From NCBI RefSeq assembly GCF_900100765.1, contig NZ_FNFO01000009.1, positions 124,001-188,000 of the forward strand: a stretch of DNA of 64,000 bases. Direction: 5' to 3'. This document shows, piece by piece, positions 46,256 through 53,901 of the stretch (its first letter is position 1; the number at the start of each line of letters is the position of its first letter). The notes under the pieces were generated by a model that saw nothing but the letters and a program-made list of their open reading frames with translations, was not told the origin of the DNA and made no database searches. Origin of the DNA: Catalinimonas alkaloidigena. Lineage in GTDB: Bacteria > Bacteroidota > Bacteroidia > Cytophagales > Flexibacteraceae. The position numbers were made by a program, and so were the translations under genes.

Positions 46256-47305
46256 ATGCGCAGCCCTATGACCCGACTATTTCTACTTTTTTTCGCGTTT
46301 TTTCTCACGTTTCTGGTGCGGGCGCAAGATCCGCAGTATTCCCAGTTTTATGCCATCCCGATGTACATGAATCCGGCCTTTGCCGGAAGTGCGCAGGTGG
46401 GGCGGCTGTCGGCCATTTACCGGAACCAGTGGCCTACCCTGGAAGCCAACTACACGACCTTCTCGGCTGCGGCCGACTATTACTTTCCCAATGCCCAGAG
46501 TGGCGTTGGCCTCATCGCCACGCACGACATTCAGGGATTTGCGAACCTGCAATCGACCGAGATTGCCGGGCAGTATGCCTACCAGGTGGACATGACGCGT
46601 ACGTTGCGGCTGCGGATGGGACTGCAGGCGGCGTATGTTAACCGTGGGGTCGACTATTTCGGGCTGACGTTCGGCGACCAATTCGACAACCGGGGCTTTC
46701 GGCGGGTGCCGACCGGCGAAGTATTGAGCGCGAACCGACGCAGCTACGGCGATATTTCGACCGGGGCGGTATTGTTTACGCCGCAGTTTTACATGGGTCT
46801 GTCGGGACACCACCTGAACCGCCCGAACCAGTCGTTTCTGGGCGACCGCGAGGCGGCGAGCCAGTTGCCGATTCGGTACACGTTCATCACGGGCTACAAA
46901 TTTGCGCTCGACCCGCAGACCAAACGCGGATTGCAGCGCGGTCAGTCGTTCCGGGAGGTGAGCTTTTCGCCAGCTCTGCTCTACATGGCGCAGGGAAAAT
47001 TCGACCAGCTGAACCTGGGCATGTACCTGACCTACGAGCCGTTCGTGATCGGGGGCTGGTACCGGGGGCTGCCCATCAAGCAATACGAACAGGGATTGCA
47101 GAACAACGAGGCGCTGATTCTTCTGCTGGGCCTCAATACGCAGGGACTTTCGATCGGCTACAGCTACGACGTCACGATCTCGACGCTGGGCTTCACGACC
47201 GGCGGGGCGCACGAAATTTCGGTGACCTATACTTTCCCGCGGCCTAACGAGCGGCGGGGAAGCCTCTTCCAGCACGGAGCCGGCATTCCGTGTCCGACCT
47301 ATTAA
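46256..47305 (+). CDS. PorP/SprF-family type IX secretion outer-membrane protein
   Basis: A 349-residue protein with a signal peptide (cleaved near VRAQ) and the family start DPQYSQFYAIPMYMNPAFAGS. The rest is rich in amphipathic strands (YRNQWPTLEANYTTFSAAADYYF, GVDYFGLTFGDQFD), as expected for a beta-barrel of the PorP/SprF family. SprF-like proteins are needed for the secretion or surface attachment of the type B CTD protein encoded beside them, here the 1447-residue protein on the other strand. The start may be Met1 or Met5. Confidence 0.94.
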   Translation: MRSPMTRLFLLFFAFFLTFLVRAQDPQYSQFYAIPMYMNPAFAGSAQVGRLSAIYRNQWPTLEANYTTFSAAADYYFPNAQSGVGLIATHDIQGFANLQSTEIAGQYAYQVDMTRTLRLRMGLQAAYVNRGVDYFGLTFGDQFDNRGFRRVPTGEVLSANRRSYGDISTGAVLFTPQFYMGLSGHHLNRPNQSFLGDREAASQLPIRYTFITGYKFALDPQTKRGLQRGQSFREVSFSPALLYMAQGKFDQLNLGMYLTYEPFVIGGWYRGLPIKQYEQGLQNNEALILLLGLNTQGLSIGYSYDVTISTLGFTTGGAHEISVTYTFPRPNERRGSLFQHGAGIPCPTY

Positions 47306-47347
47306 AAGAACTGATCCAGCGAAGCTTAAGGTAAGCTAAACGTATAA

Positions 47348-47386
47348 CGCTAATCGCTGCTGATTGTATGTTCGCGGCGATTAGCG
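47348..47386. terminator. Long inverted repeat between convergent genes
   Basis: CGCTAATCGC (47348-47357) and GCGATTAGCG (47377-47386) form a perfect 10-base stem with a 19-base loop between the PorP stop and the anti-sigma stop. No T-run follows, so it may be a terminator, a mRNA-stabilising hairpin or a repeat. Confidence 0.45.
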
Positions 47387-47419
47387 CTTGATTGCCAAAA
47401 ATCACGTGTGTTTTTTCGC

Positions 47420-48235
47420 TTAGCCCACCTGTCCCATCACGTACATCTGCTCCAGTGTAGGGGTGGGGCTGCCGCCCGCTTTTTCCAGCGTAACGGCGTA
47501 GGCCTGCGCTAAGCCCACAAACGGCACTTTTTGCAGAAGTCCTTCGGGTGTCGCCACGTCGAAGACGCCCATGCTGACGGGCGTACCGTCGACAATGCCC
47601 CAGAGTTGGTACTGCGAGCCGGCTGGCGGTTCGGGCAGGTTCAGGACGTTGAGGTAGGCTTGCTGATCCTTTCCGTTGACATAGACCACCGCCAGCGCTT
47701 CCGGCGCGAGGGGCAGCCCCGTCATCGGGACTGCGGTGGTGTTGGTGTCGCGTAGCACGTCGTTCTGCTGGCGGAGCTGGTCGGTGAAGGCAATCAAGCG
47801 GCTGTTTTCCTGCTGGGCCGCTTCGATCTGGGTCTGCAAAGCCAGCAATTCCGATTCGGCGGCTTCTTTCTGTTGGTAGAACACAACGCTCGTAACCGTG
47901 GCGATCAGCGCTACGCTGGCCGCGGCTCCCAAGGCCCAGTACAGCCCCCGAGCGGGTCGGCTGGCCGTCAGCACCGGGGCGGGAGCGGCCGCAGAAGCGG
48001 GTGTGTCCAGCTGATCGATGGCGTCCAGAATACGGGCGCGCAGCGGGGCGGGTGGCGTCACGGCGTGCAACTGGCCGTACTGTTCCAGGGCCTGCGCCAG
48101 CGCTTCTACTTCTTCGCGAATCTCCGGGTAGCGCTCCATCAACGCCTGCACACGCGCCTGTTCTTCTGGCGTAGCAGTACCCAGCACATATTCCTCCAGG
48201 AGGCCCGAATTCTTTATCTCGTCTAGTTGCTCCAC
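47420..48235 (-). CDS. Anti-sigma factor (RskA-like)
   Basis: A 271-residue membrane protein. The N-terminal cytosolic anti-sigma domain spans about 1-90 (LEEYVLGTATPEEQARVQALMERYPEIREEVEAL), with a single membrane helix at about 93-113. A short coiled coil (KEAAESELLALQTQIEAAQQENSRLIAF) follows, then an exported RskA-type C-terminal domain of about 110 residues (MTGLPLAPEALAVVYVNGKDQQAYLNVLNLPEPPAGSQYQLW). No zinc-type HxxxCxxC is seen. It starts 11 bases after the sigma gene, is co-transcribed with it, and should keep that sigma factor inactive until a signal releases it. Confidence 0.92.
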   Translation of the reverse strand: MEQLDEIKNSGLLEEYVLGTATPEEQARVQALMERYPEIREEVEALAQALEQYGQLHAVTPPAPLRARILDAIDQLDTPASAAAPAPVLTASRPARGLYWALGAAASVALIATVTSVVFYQQKEAAESELLALQTQIEAAQQENSRLIAFTDQLRQQNDVLRDTNTTAVPMTGLPLAPEALAVVYVNGKDQQAYLNVLNLPEPPAGSQYQLWGIVDGTPVSMGVFDVATPEGLLQKVPFVGLAQAYAVTLEKAGGSPTPTLEQMYVMGQVG

Positions 48236-48246
48236 TGTCGATTCGT

Positions 48247-48837
48247 TCAGCTAATGCACATCAGAAATAACCACCAAAGCAGGCTGGGATGATCCCGGAA
48301 GAATTTTCGAAGCTCGCGTAGGGCAATCTTCACGCGCGACTTCACCGTTCCCAACGGAATTTGCAGCGCTTCTTCTACTTCTGTATGAGTATATCCCTGA
48401 AAGTAAATCAGGTCGATTACCTGTCGGTATTTTGGGTCCAGCGTCTCGACCATCTGCTGCACGCCGATATGCTCGGGTGCGGGTCGGTTGCTTAACGATT
48501 CCAGGTTATATACTGAGAAATCGATCGGCTGGATTTTTTGGGACTGGATATGGCGTGCCGAGCGCACGGTGTCGATGGCCTGATTGCGGCAAATGTTCAA
48601 CAACCAGGTGAACAGACGCCCTTTGGTGGCATCGTAGCGATGCCGGTTGCGCCATACCTTGATAAAACTCTCTTGCAAAACATCCTGCGCCAGTTCTTCC
48701 GACTGGACGATGCGCAACACGATGCCGTACAGGGTGGGTGCGTAGTGGTCGTAGAGCAGACGCATGGCCCTTTTGTCATCGGCTTGTAAAAGCCCAATGA
48801 TTTCTTGCTCACGAGAACCGGCAGGAGAGTGCGCCAT
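48247..48837 (-). CDS. ECF RNA polymerase sigma factor
   Basis: A 196-residue extracytoplasmic-function sigma-70 factor. Region 2 is visible at about 25-95 (YDHYAPTLYGIVLRIVQSEELAQDVLQESFIKVWRN, then GRLFTWLLNICRNQAIDTVR), and region 4 at about 130-180 (YFQGYTHTEVEEALQIPLGTVKSRVKIALRELRK) contains the -35-binding helix-turn-helix. It pairs with the anti-sigma gene directly downstream, as in the SigK/RskA arrangement. Targets cannot be told from the sequence. Confidence 0.95.
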   Translation of the reverse strand: MAHSPAGSREQEIIGLLQADDKRAMRLLYDHYAPTLYGIVLRIVQSEELAQDVLQESFIKVWRNRHRYDATKGRLFTWLLNICRNQAIDTVRSARHIQSQKIQPIDFSVYNLESLSNRPAPEHIGVQQMVETLDPKYRQVIDLIYFQGYTHTEVEEALQIPLGTVKSRVKIALRELRKFFRDHPSLLWWLFLMCIS

Positions 48838-48899
48838 AGCGAAAGGCTAAATTCTGATTTTTTGGGGGGAATGCAAACAATCGCTGCCGGAACGGGCTA

Positions 48900-49235
48900 A
48901 TTCTGGCGCATCAAAGGGGAAAACCTGAAAAGAAAAGAGTACGCGATCTGGTAAAATTTTGCCTGAAAAAATCCGAAGCGGGAGTAACATCGTATATGGA
49001 TTGATCGGGGGTGTTGCCTTTGGCGTACCACAGGCTGTTTAGTATACGTACGCGTATGGACCGTCAGAAGACCACCGGCCATGCAAAAAAAACGTGGGAT
49101 CGTACCCGCCCCCTGTTTGGAGCGCCTATCTTCGGATAGAGAATAGGTAGCGCATACGTATTCCACGAACGTTTTATCCCATAGGTTTAAAGTGGACCAG
49201 CCGAACTGCCCGAGGGTAGTTCGGCTTTTTATTTT
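48900..49235 (+). ncRNA. Candidate small RNA ending at an orphan terminator
   Basis: No plus-strand coding region precedes the strong plus-direction terminator at 49199-49235. The stretch before it can form hairpins: ATACG-TACG-CGTAT near 49055, CTATC-TTCG-GATAG near 49126-49139, and GCGC/GCGC arms at 49122-49125 and 49150-49153. These features fit a structured RNA transcribed away from the sigma gene. Promoter, 5' end and family are unknown, and it does not match tmRNA, SRP RNA or RNase P as far as I can see; 6S RNA is not excluded. Confidence 0.3.
49199..49235 (+). terminator. Orphan Rho-independent terminator
   Basis: AGCCGAACT and AGTTCGGCT flank a 10-base loop and are followed by T5-A-T8 on the plus strand. 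On the minus strand no T-run follows, so it does not serve the convergent lipoprotein gene. No plus-strand gene lies upstream. Confidence 0.8.
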
Positions 49236-49237
49236 TT

Positions 49238-50764
49238 TTAGTGCAACGTATTTTCCAGCACCACGAACGGAAGTCCCCGGGCGGTCCAGCGCGCGACCCA
49301 GTCGCCTGGGGGAATTACCTCGAACGCCAGCGATCCCAACGCCAGATCCAGGTCGCCGTCGCCTTCCAGGTCGCCCACTTCCAGCACCAGCCAGCGTCCG
49401 TCGGTCACCTGCGGAAACGTGTAGGCGGTAAAGTGGTCGTCTCCCCGATTTTCCAGATACTGAAAGGCGGCTTCGGGGCGATGGGCGAAATCGGGAAAAA
49501 ACGCGATGGCGGCCAGGTCGCGGTCGCCGTCCTGATCGAAGTCGGCCGCAACGGCCCGGTAGGCACCGTGCATCGGATAGAAGAATTGTTCCGTAAAATG
49601 CTGCTGTCCGTCGTTCAGGTAGAGGCGAATGCCGTGGTAGGGTTTCAACAGCGGAGGGTAATCGGCGTTGTCGCCGTTGGTATACAGCAGGTCAACCGCG
49701 CCGTCGTCGTTCCAGTCGACCAGCGTGAGCGCACTGGAGCCCCAGCTCGGCGGAAACGCCAGCGCCCGCTCTTCCCGAAACGAACCTTCGCCTTCATTGT
49801 AATAGAGAAAAATGCCTTCGTCGCCCTGCCCGAACAGCGCGATCAGGTCCGGGCGTGCATCACCGTTCAGGTCATGAACGTAAACCTGCGTAGCGCCGGG
49901 CTTTTCGCGCAGCGCATGGCGGCGGTAACGCCCCTCTGTCGTCAGTTCCCACCACGAGAGGCCGCCGGTCCATTTGGCAAATTCGCAGGTCACCAGGTCT
50001 TCACGTCCGTCGCCATTCAGGTCGGCGTAGGCCGTATGGACGGGCCGTTGCAGGTTGCCCAGCACAACGCCCGGCCGCAGCCCGGGTTGGGTCGGCAGTG
50101 CCAGCACCTGCCCCGAGGGCGCATCGGTGGGCGAAAACGAACCCATTACGGTCAGGCGCAACTGATCGTCCGTTTCTTCGAGGGCCACGGCCGCTTCGCC
50201 GACGTTGGCGGCTTGCTGGAGGCGCAACTGCGCGTCGAACTGGTAGAGGCGTTGGGTATGGGCATCGGCCACAAAAAGTCCCTGTCCCTCCCGAAACCGA
50301 ACCAGCGTTGTGCTGGGCGGCGAAAGTTGGTAGGGCGGGGTTTTGACCGTAAAGCCGGGTAGCCCCGGGGTGATCGGCGTGTCGGCCGGGCGGGGCAGCG
50401 TGTCGGGCGCTTCGGTCCGGTAGTAGTCCACGATCTTCTGCCACGTGGCGTCGTCGAGCCAGGGCCGCACCGGAAACACGTTGCGCTGCATCACCCGCGC
50501 ACCACCGGCTCCTTTCTCTAGTAACTGTTGCCGTACGCTGTCGCTCGGGTAGCGCCCCATCAGGTAGCCCATCCGCGGCAGCACGTAGGTTTCCCACGTC
50601 GACCGGTCGAGCAGCGCAGGCGCAGGATACTGATGACAGCTAACGCAATACTGCTGCGCCAGGGCCTCGCCGTCGGGGGCGGGCGCAGTGGCCGGTCGGT
50701 CAGGCGAGGCGCTGCAACCCAGCAGCGCAAACAGCAAAGGCAAGAGGCGGAACCGTAGGGCCAT
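49238..50764 (-). CDS. Cytochrome c-type FG-GAP/VCBS lipoprotein
   Basis: A 508-residue exported protein with lipobox LLGCSA (Cys17). Residues about 31-100 resemble a small cytochrome c with the haem motif CVSCH (Cys40, Cys43, His44) and a Met in YVLPRMGYLMG as a possible sixth ligand. From about residue 105 to the end there are FG-GAP/VCBS repeats (DLNGDGREDLVTCEFAKW, DLNGDARPDLIALFG, DWNDDGAVDLLYTNGDN, DFDQDGDRDLAAIAFFP), forming a predicted beta-propeller. Haem attached to a surface propeller could link redox to substrate binding. It has no co-transcribed neighbour on its strand. Confidence 0.93.
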   Translation of the reverse strand: MALRFRLLPLLFALLGCSASPDRPATAPAPDGEALAQQYCVSCHQYPAPALLDRSTWETYVLPRMGYLMGRYPSDSVRQQLLEKGAGGARVMQRNVFPVRPWLDDATWQKIVDYYRTEAPDTLPRPADTPITPGLPGFTVKTPPYQLSPPSTTLVRFREGQGLFVADAHTQRLYQFDAQLRLQQAANVGEAAVALEETDDQLRLTVMGSFSPTDAPSGQVLALPTQPGLRPGVVLGNLQRPVHTAYADLNGDGREDLVTCEFAKWTGGLSWWELTTEGRYRRHALREKPGATQVYVHDLNGDARPDLIALFGQGDEGIFLYYNEGEGSFREERALAFPPSWGSSALTLVDWNDDGAVDLLYTNGDNADYPPLLKPYHGIRLYLNDGQQHFTEQFFYPMHGAYRAVAADFDQDGDRDLAAIAFFPDFAHRPEAAFQYLENRGDDHFTAYTFPQVTDGRWLVLEVGDLEGDGDLDLALGSLAFEVIPPGDWVARWTARGLPFVVLENTLH

Positions 50765-50895
50765 AACAGAACATGACAGACGCGCAGCAAGTTACAGGGA
50801 GGCTGGGGGCAGGGGAGGATTTCCGCAAAAAACCTTTGTTAACTTCTGTGTGCTTCCCAATTCTTATTACTTTTCCTCCTCCATTCTGACGAAAC

Positions 50896-53229
50896 ATGAA
50901 GTATACTACTCCCCTGATCCTGAGTTTGGGATTATTCTTTGCGGCCTGTTCGCCCTCGACCGCCCCGACCGAGGAGGCGCAGACCAACAAGGCGCAGGCC
51001 AAACCACGTATCGGCATCGTTCCGCAACCCGTGCAACTGACGACCCAGACGGGGCAGTTTGCCCTGAACGACCGCACGCGCGTGCTCTATCCGGCCGAAA
51101 ATGCCGACATGGTGCGCACCGCACGGTACCTGGCCGAACAGCTCAGCGCGCGGACCGGCCTCACCATCGGGACGGCCGCCATTTCGGCGGGTCCGGCGGC
51201 GGCTGAAGAAGGCATTGTGCTGGAGCTGGGAGACATTGCCTCGTCGAATGCCGAGGCGTACGCATTAACAGTGGATAGCAAACGTGTGTCTTTGCTGGCC
51301 AACGACCCGAAGGGCACCTTTTACGGCGTGCAGACGCTTCTGCAATTGCTGCCCCTGTCGCTGCCCGGCGAGGCCGAACCGCAAACCTGGACCCTCCCGG
51401 CAGTGCAGATTCAGGACGAGCCGCGCTTTGGCTACCGGGGCATGCACCTTGACGTGGGGCGTCATCTGTTCTCGGTCGAAGAGATCAAAAACTACATCGA
51501 CCTGCTGGCGATGCACAAGTTCAACCGGTTTCACTGGCACCTGACCGAAGACCAGGGCTGGCGCATCGAAATCAAACAGTACCCTCGCCTGACGCAGGTG
51601 GGGGCGTACCGGAAAGAAACCGTGATTGGCCGCAAAGGCCCCAACAACCAGTACGACGGCAAGCGCTACGGCGGCTTCTATACCCAGGACGAAGTGCGCG
51701 AGGTAGTCAAATATGCCCAGGACCGGTTCATCACCATCATTCCCGAAATCGAAATGCCCGGCCACTCGCTGGCGGCGTTGTCGGCTTATCCGGAGTTGGG
51801 CTGCACCGACGGCCCGTTCGAAGCGGCCACAACCTGGGGGGTGTTTGAGGACATCTACTGCCCCAGCGAACAGACGTTTACGTTTCTGGAAAAAGTGCTG
51901 CTGGAAGTGATGGACCTGTTTCCGAGCGAATACATCCACATCGGTGGCGACGAAGCGCCCAAAGCCCGCTGGGAAGAGAGCAAGCTGGCGCAGGAGGTGA
52001 TTCGCCGCGAGGGCCTGAAAGACGAGCACGAACTGCAGACTTACTTCATCGAACGCATCGAGAAGTTTCTTAATGCCAAAGGCCGGAAGCTGATCGGCTG
52101 GGACGAGATTCTGGAAGGTGGCCTTTCGCCCGATGCCACGGTGATGTCGTGGCGGGGAGAAGCCGGTGGCATCGAAGCGGCCCGGCAGCACCACGACGTG
52201 ATCATGACGCCCACGACCTACGTCTATTTCGATTACCTGCAATCGCGTTCGCCGGAAGAGCCGCTGGGCATTGGCGGCTACCTGCCGCTGGAAAATGTCT
52301 ATAACTACGAGCCGCTGCCCAAGGAGCTGACGGCCGAAGAAGCGAAGTACATTCTGGGCGCACAGGCCAACGTCTGGACCGAATACATCTCCACGCCCGA
52401 GCATCTGGAATACATGGTGCTTCCCCGCATGGCCGCGCTGGCCGAGGTGGTCTGGTCGCCGAAAGAGGGCCGCGGCTGGGAAAGCTTCAAGAGCCGGATG
52501 CCGCAACTGTACCGTCGCTACTATGCACAAGGGCTGAACTTCCGCGTGCCCGAGCCGGTCGTGACCAAGCGCTACCAACACGTGAGCCAGGGCGATTCCA
52601 TCCGGCTGGAAAACACGTTGGGCTTTGGCGAGGTGCGCTACACCACCGACGGCTCGGTGCCGACGCCCAACGCCAAACGCTACGAACGGCCCATTTCGGT
52701 GCGCAAAAGCACCACCATCCGGGCGAAGACGTTTCTGCCCGATGGCCGCAGCAGCGTCACGACCATTACGCAGGCGCTCCTCGACGACGAGCTGCCCATC
52801 GGCACTACGTATGGCCTGCGTTACCGGTACGTGGAGGAAGACAGCCTGACGGCGGTGCCCAGTTTCACGCAGGTAAAACGCATGGGTGAGACCATGGAGT
52901 TTCGCCTCTCGGAAGCCAAGACCCGAGGCTCGCGCTACGCGATCTCGTTCGAAGGAAACCTGAAGATTACAACCGAAGGGCTCTACACGTTTTACCTGAC
53001 GTCGCAGCACGGCAGCCGGCTTTTTCTCAACGATCAATTGATCGTCGACAACGACGGCCTGCATCCCAAACAGACCAAAGAAGGACAAATTACGCTCGCG
53101 GAGGGCGACTATCCCATTCGGGTCGAGTACTTCGATGCGGCCTGGGGCGGAGATTTACAAGTTATGATGGAAGGACCTAATTTTCCGAAACAGGAAATTC
53201 CGGCCCGGCTGCTGTACGTAAAGCAGTAA
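50896..53229 (+). CDS. GH20 beta-N-acetylhexosaminidase lipoprotein
   Basis: A 777-residue lipoprotein (lipobox FFAACS, Cys near 18). An N-terminal GH20b domain at about 30-160 precedes the GH20 TIM barrel at about 165-510 with FHWHLTEDQGWRIEI, EIEMPGHSLAAL and the catalytic pair Asp352-Glu353 in HIGGDEAP; the Asp assists substrate-assisted catalysis and the Glu is the acid/base. Then follow a chitobiase-type C-terminal domain (VRYTTDGSVPTP) and a PA14 carbohydrate-binding domain at about 645-777 (GLYTFYLTSQHGSRLFLNDQ). It releases terminal GlcNAc/GalNAc at the cell surface or in the periplasm. Divergent from the cytochrome-type lipoprotein. Confidence 0.96.
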   Translation: MKYTTPLILSLGLFFAACSPSTAPTEEAQTNKAQAKPRIGIVPQPVQLTTQTGQFALNDRTRVLYPAENADMVRTARYLAEQLSARTGLTIGTAAISAGPAAAEEGIVLELGDIASSNAEAYALTVDSKRVSLLANDPKGTFYGVQTLLQLLPLSLPGEAEPQTWTLPAVQIQDEPRFGYRGMHLDVGRHLFSVEEIKNYIDLLAMHKFNRFHWHLTEDQGWRIEIKQYPRLTQVGAYRKETVIGRKGPNNQYDGKRYGGFYTQDEVREVVKYAQDRFITIIPEIEMPGHSLAALSAYPELGCTDGPFEAATTWGVFEDIYCPSEQTFTFLEKVLLEVMDLFPSEYIHIGGDEAPKARWEESKLAQEVIRREGLKDEHELQTYFIERIEKFLNAKGRKLIGWDEILEGGLSPDATVMSWRGEAGGIEAARQHHDVIMTPTTYVYFDYLQSRSPEEPLGIGGYLPLENVYNYEPLPKELTAEEAKYILGAQANVWTEYISTPEHLEYMVLPRMAALAEVVWSPKEGRGWESFKSRMPQLYRRYYAQGLNFRVPEPVVTKRYQHVSQGDSIRLENTLGFGEVRYTTDGSVPTPNAKRYERPISVRKSTTIRAKTFLPDGRSSVTTITQALLDDELPIGTTYGLRYRYVEEDSLTAVPSFTQVKRMGETMEFRLSEAKTRGSRYAISFEGNLKITTEGLYTFYLTSQHGSRLFLNDQLIVDNDGLHPKQTKEGQITLAEGDYPIRVEYFDAAWGGDLQVMMEGPNFPKQEIPARLLYVKQ

Positions 53230-53245
53230 GCAGCTTTCCCGCACA

Positions 53246-53289
53246 CGCAAAAGCCGCCGGCAACACTCAGGTTACCGGCGGCTTTTGCG
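53246..53289. terminator. Bidirectional hairpin terminator
   Basis: CGCAAAAGCCGCCGG and CCGGCGGCTTTTGCG form a perfect 15-base stem with a 14-base loop between the convergent GH20 and PEGA-domain genes. Confidence 0.8.
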
Positions 53290-53306
53290 TTGATCCGAAG
53301 CGCAGA

Positions 53307-53825
53307 TTATTCTTCGATGCCCAGCGCTTTTTTGCGTGCCGCTTCGTATTCTTCTTCCGTAATCAGGTCTTCTTCGCGGAGTTTTTTCAGCGCGCGCAAT
53401 TTTTCTTCCATCGTTTGCGACGCGTCGTTGCCTACGGCCGGCATCGGCTCCTGGGGCAGCGGTTCCTGCAGCAGCGGTTGTAATTCGTACGTATGCTCCG
53501 GCAGATACCCCAGCGTCCAGATAAAAGGAAACATAAAGAAAATCCCACCGATGATGGCCCCGGCGTCGGCTTCTTCGTTGCGGACCAACCAGGTTTGCAG
53601 CGGTTCGTACCCCTCTAACTCAAGACGCAGCGGGGTGCGGGTCCCCGATACTTTGGTGTCTTCGTGCTGGTAGGGCGTGGTGCCGACGTACTGATCGTTC
53701 AGGTACACGTGCGCCCCACTGGGAGACGATTGAATCAGGGTCGCACTGCTGCAACTGCTCAGCAGGAGGGTGAGCGCCAGCGTACTGGTCACGATAGCGC
53801 GAACGGAAGGAGAGGTAAAGCCCAT
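53307..53825 (-). CDS. PEGA-SHOCT lipoprotein
   Basis: A 172-residue lipoprotein with lipobox LLLSSC (Cys25). A PEGA domain lies at about 30-80 (IQSSPSGAHVYLNDQYVGTTPYQHEDTKVSGT), a hydrophobic stretch at about 89-105 (AGAIIGGIFFMFPFIWTLGYL), and a SHOCT-type helical end at about 140-172 (KLRALKKLREEDLITEEEYEAARKKALG). SHOCT domains mediate oligomerisation or protein contacts and PEGA repeats are surface modules; the role here is unknown. It follows the M14 peptidase on the same strand. Confidence 0.88.
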   Translation of the reverse strand: MGFTSPSVRAIVTSTLALTLLLSSCSSATLIQSSPSGAHVYLNDQYVGTTPYQHEDTKVSGTRTPLRLELEGYEPLQTWLVRNEEADAGAIIGGIFFMFPFIWTLGYLPEHTYELQPLLQEPLPQEPMPAVGNDASQTMEEKLRALKKLREEDLITEEEYEAARKKALGIEE

Positions 53826-53901
53826 AAGGTGATTGGTTTAAGGATTTGTTTAAAGTGCCTGCTCACAAACTCTACGCCAAACCTTACAGGCGTTCCGTCG
53901 G

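Noticed and set aside
51265-53088. 607-residue antisense ORF in the GH20 gene
   Set aside because: Shadow of the GH20 frame; no recognisable features.
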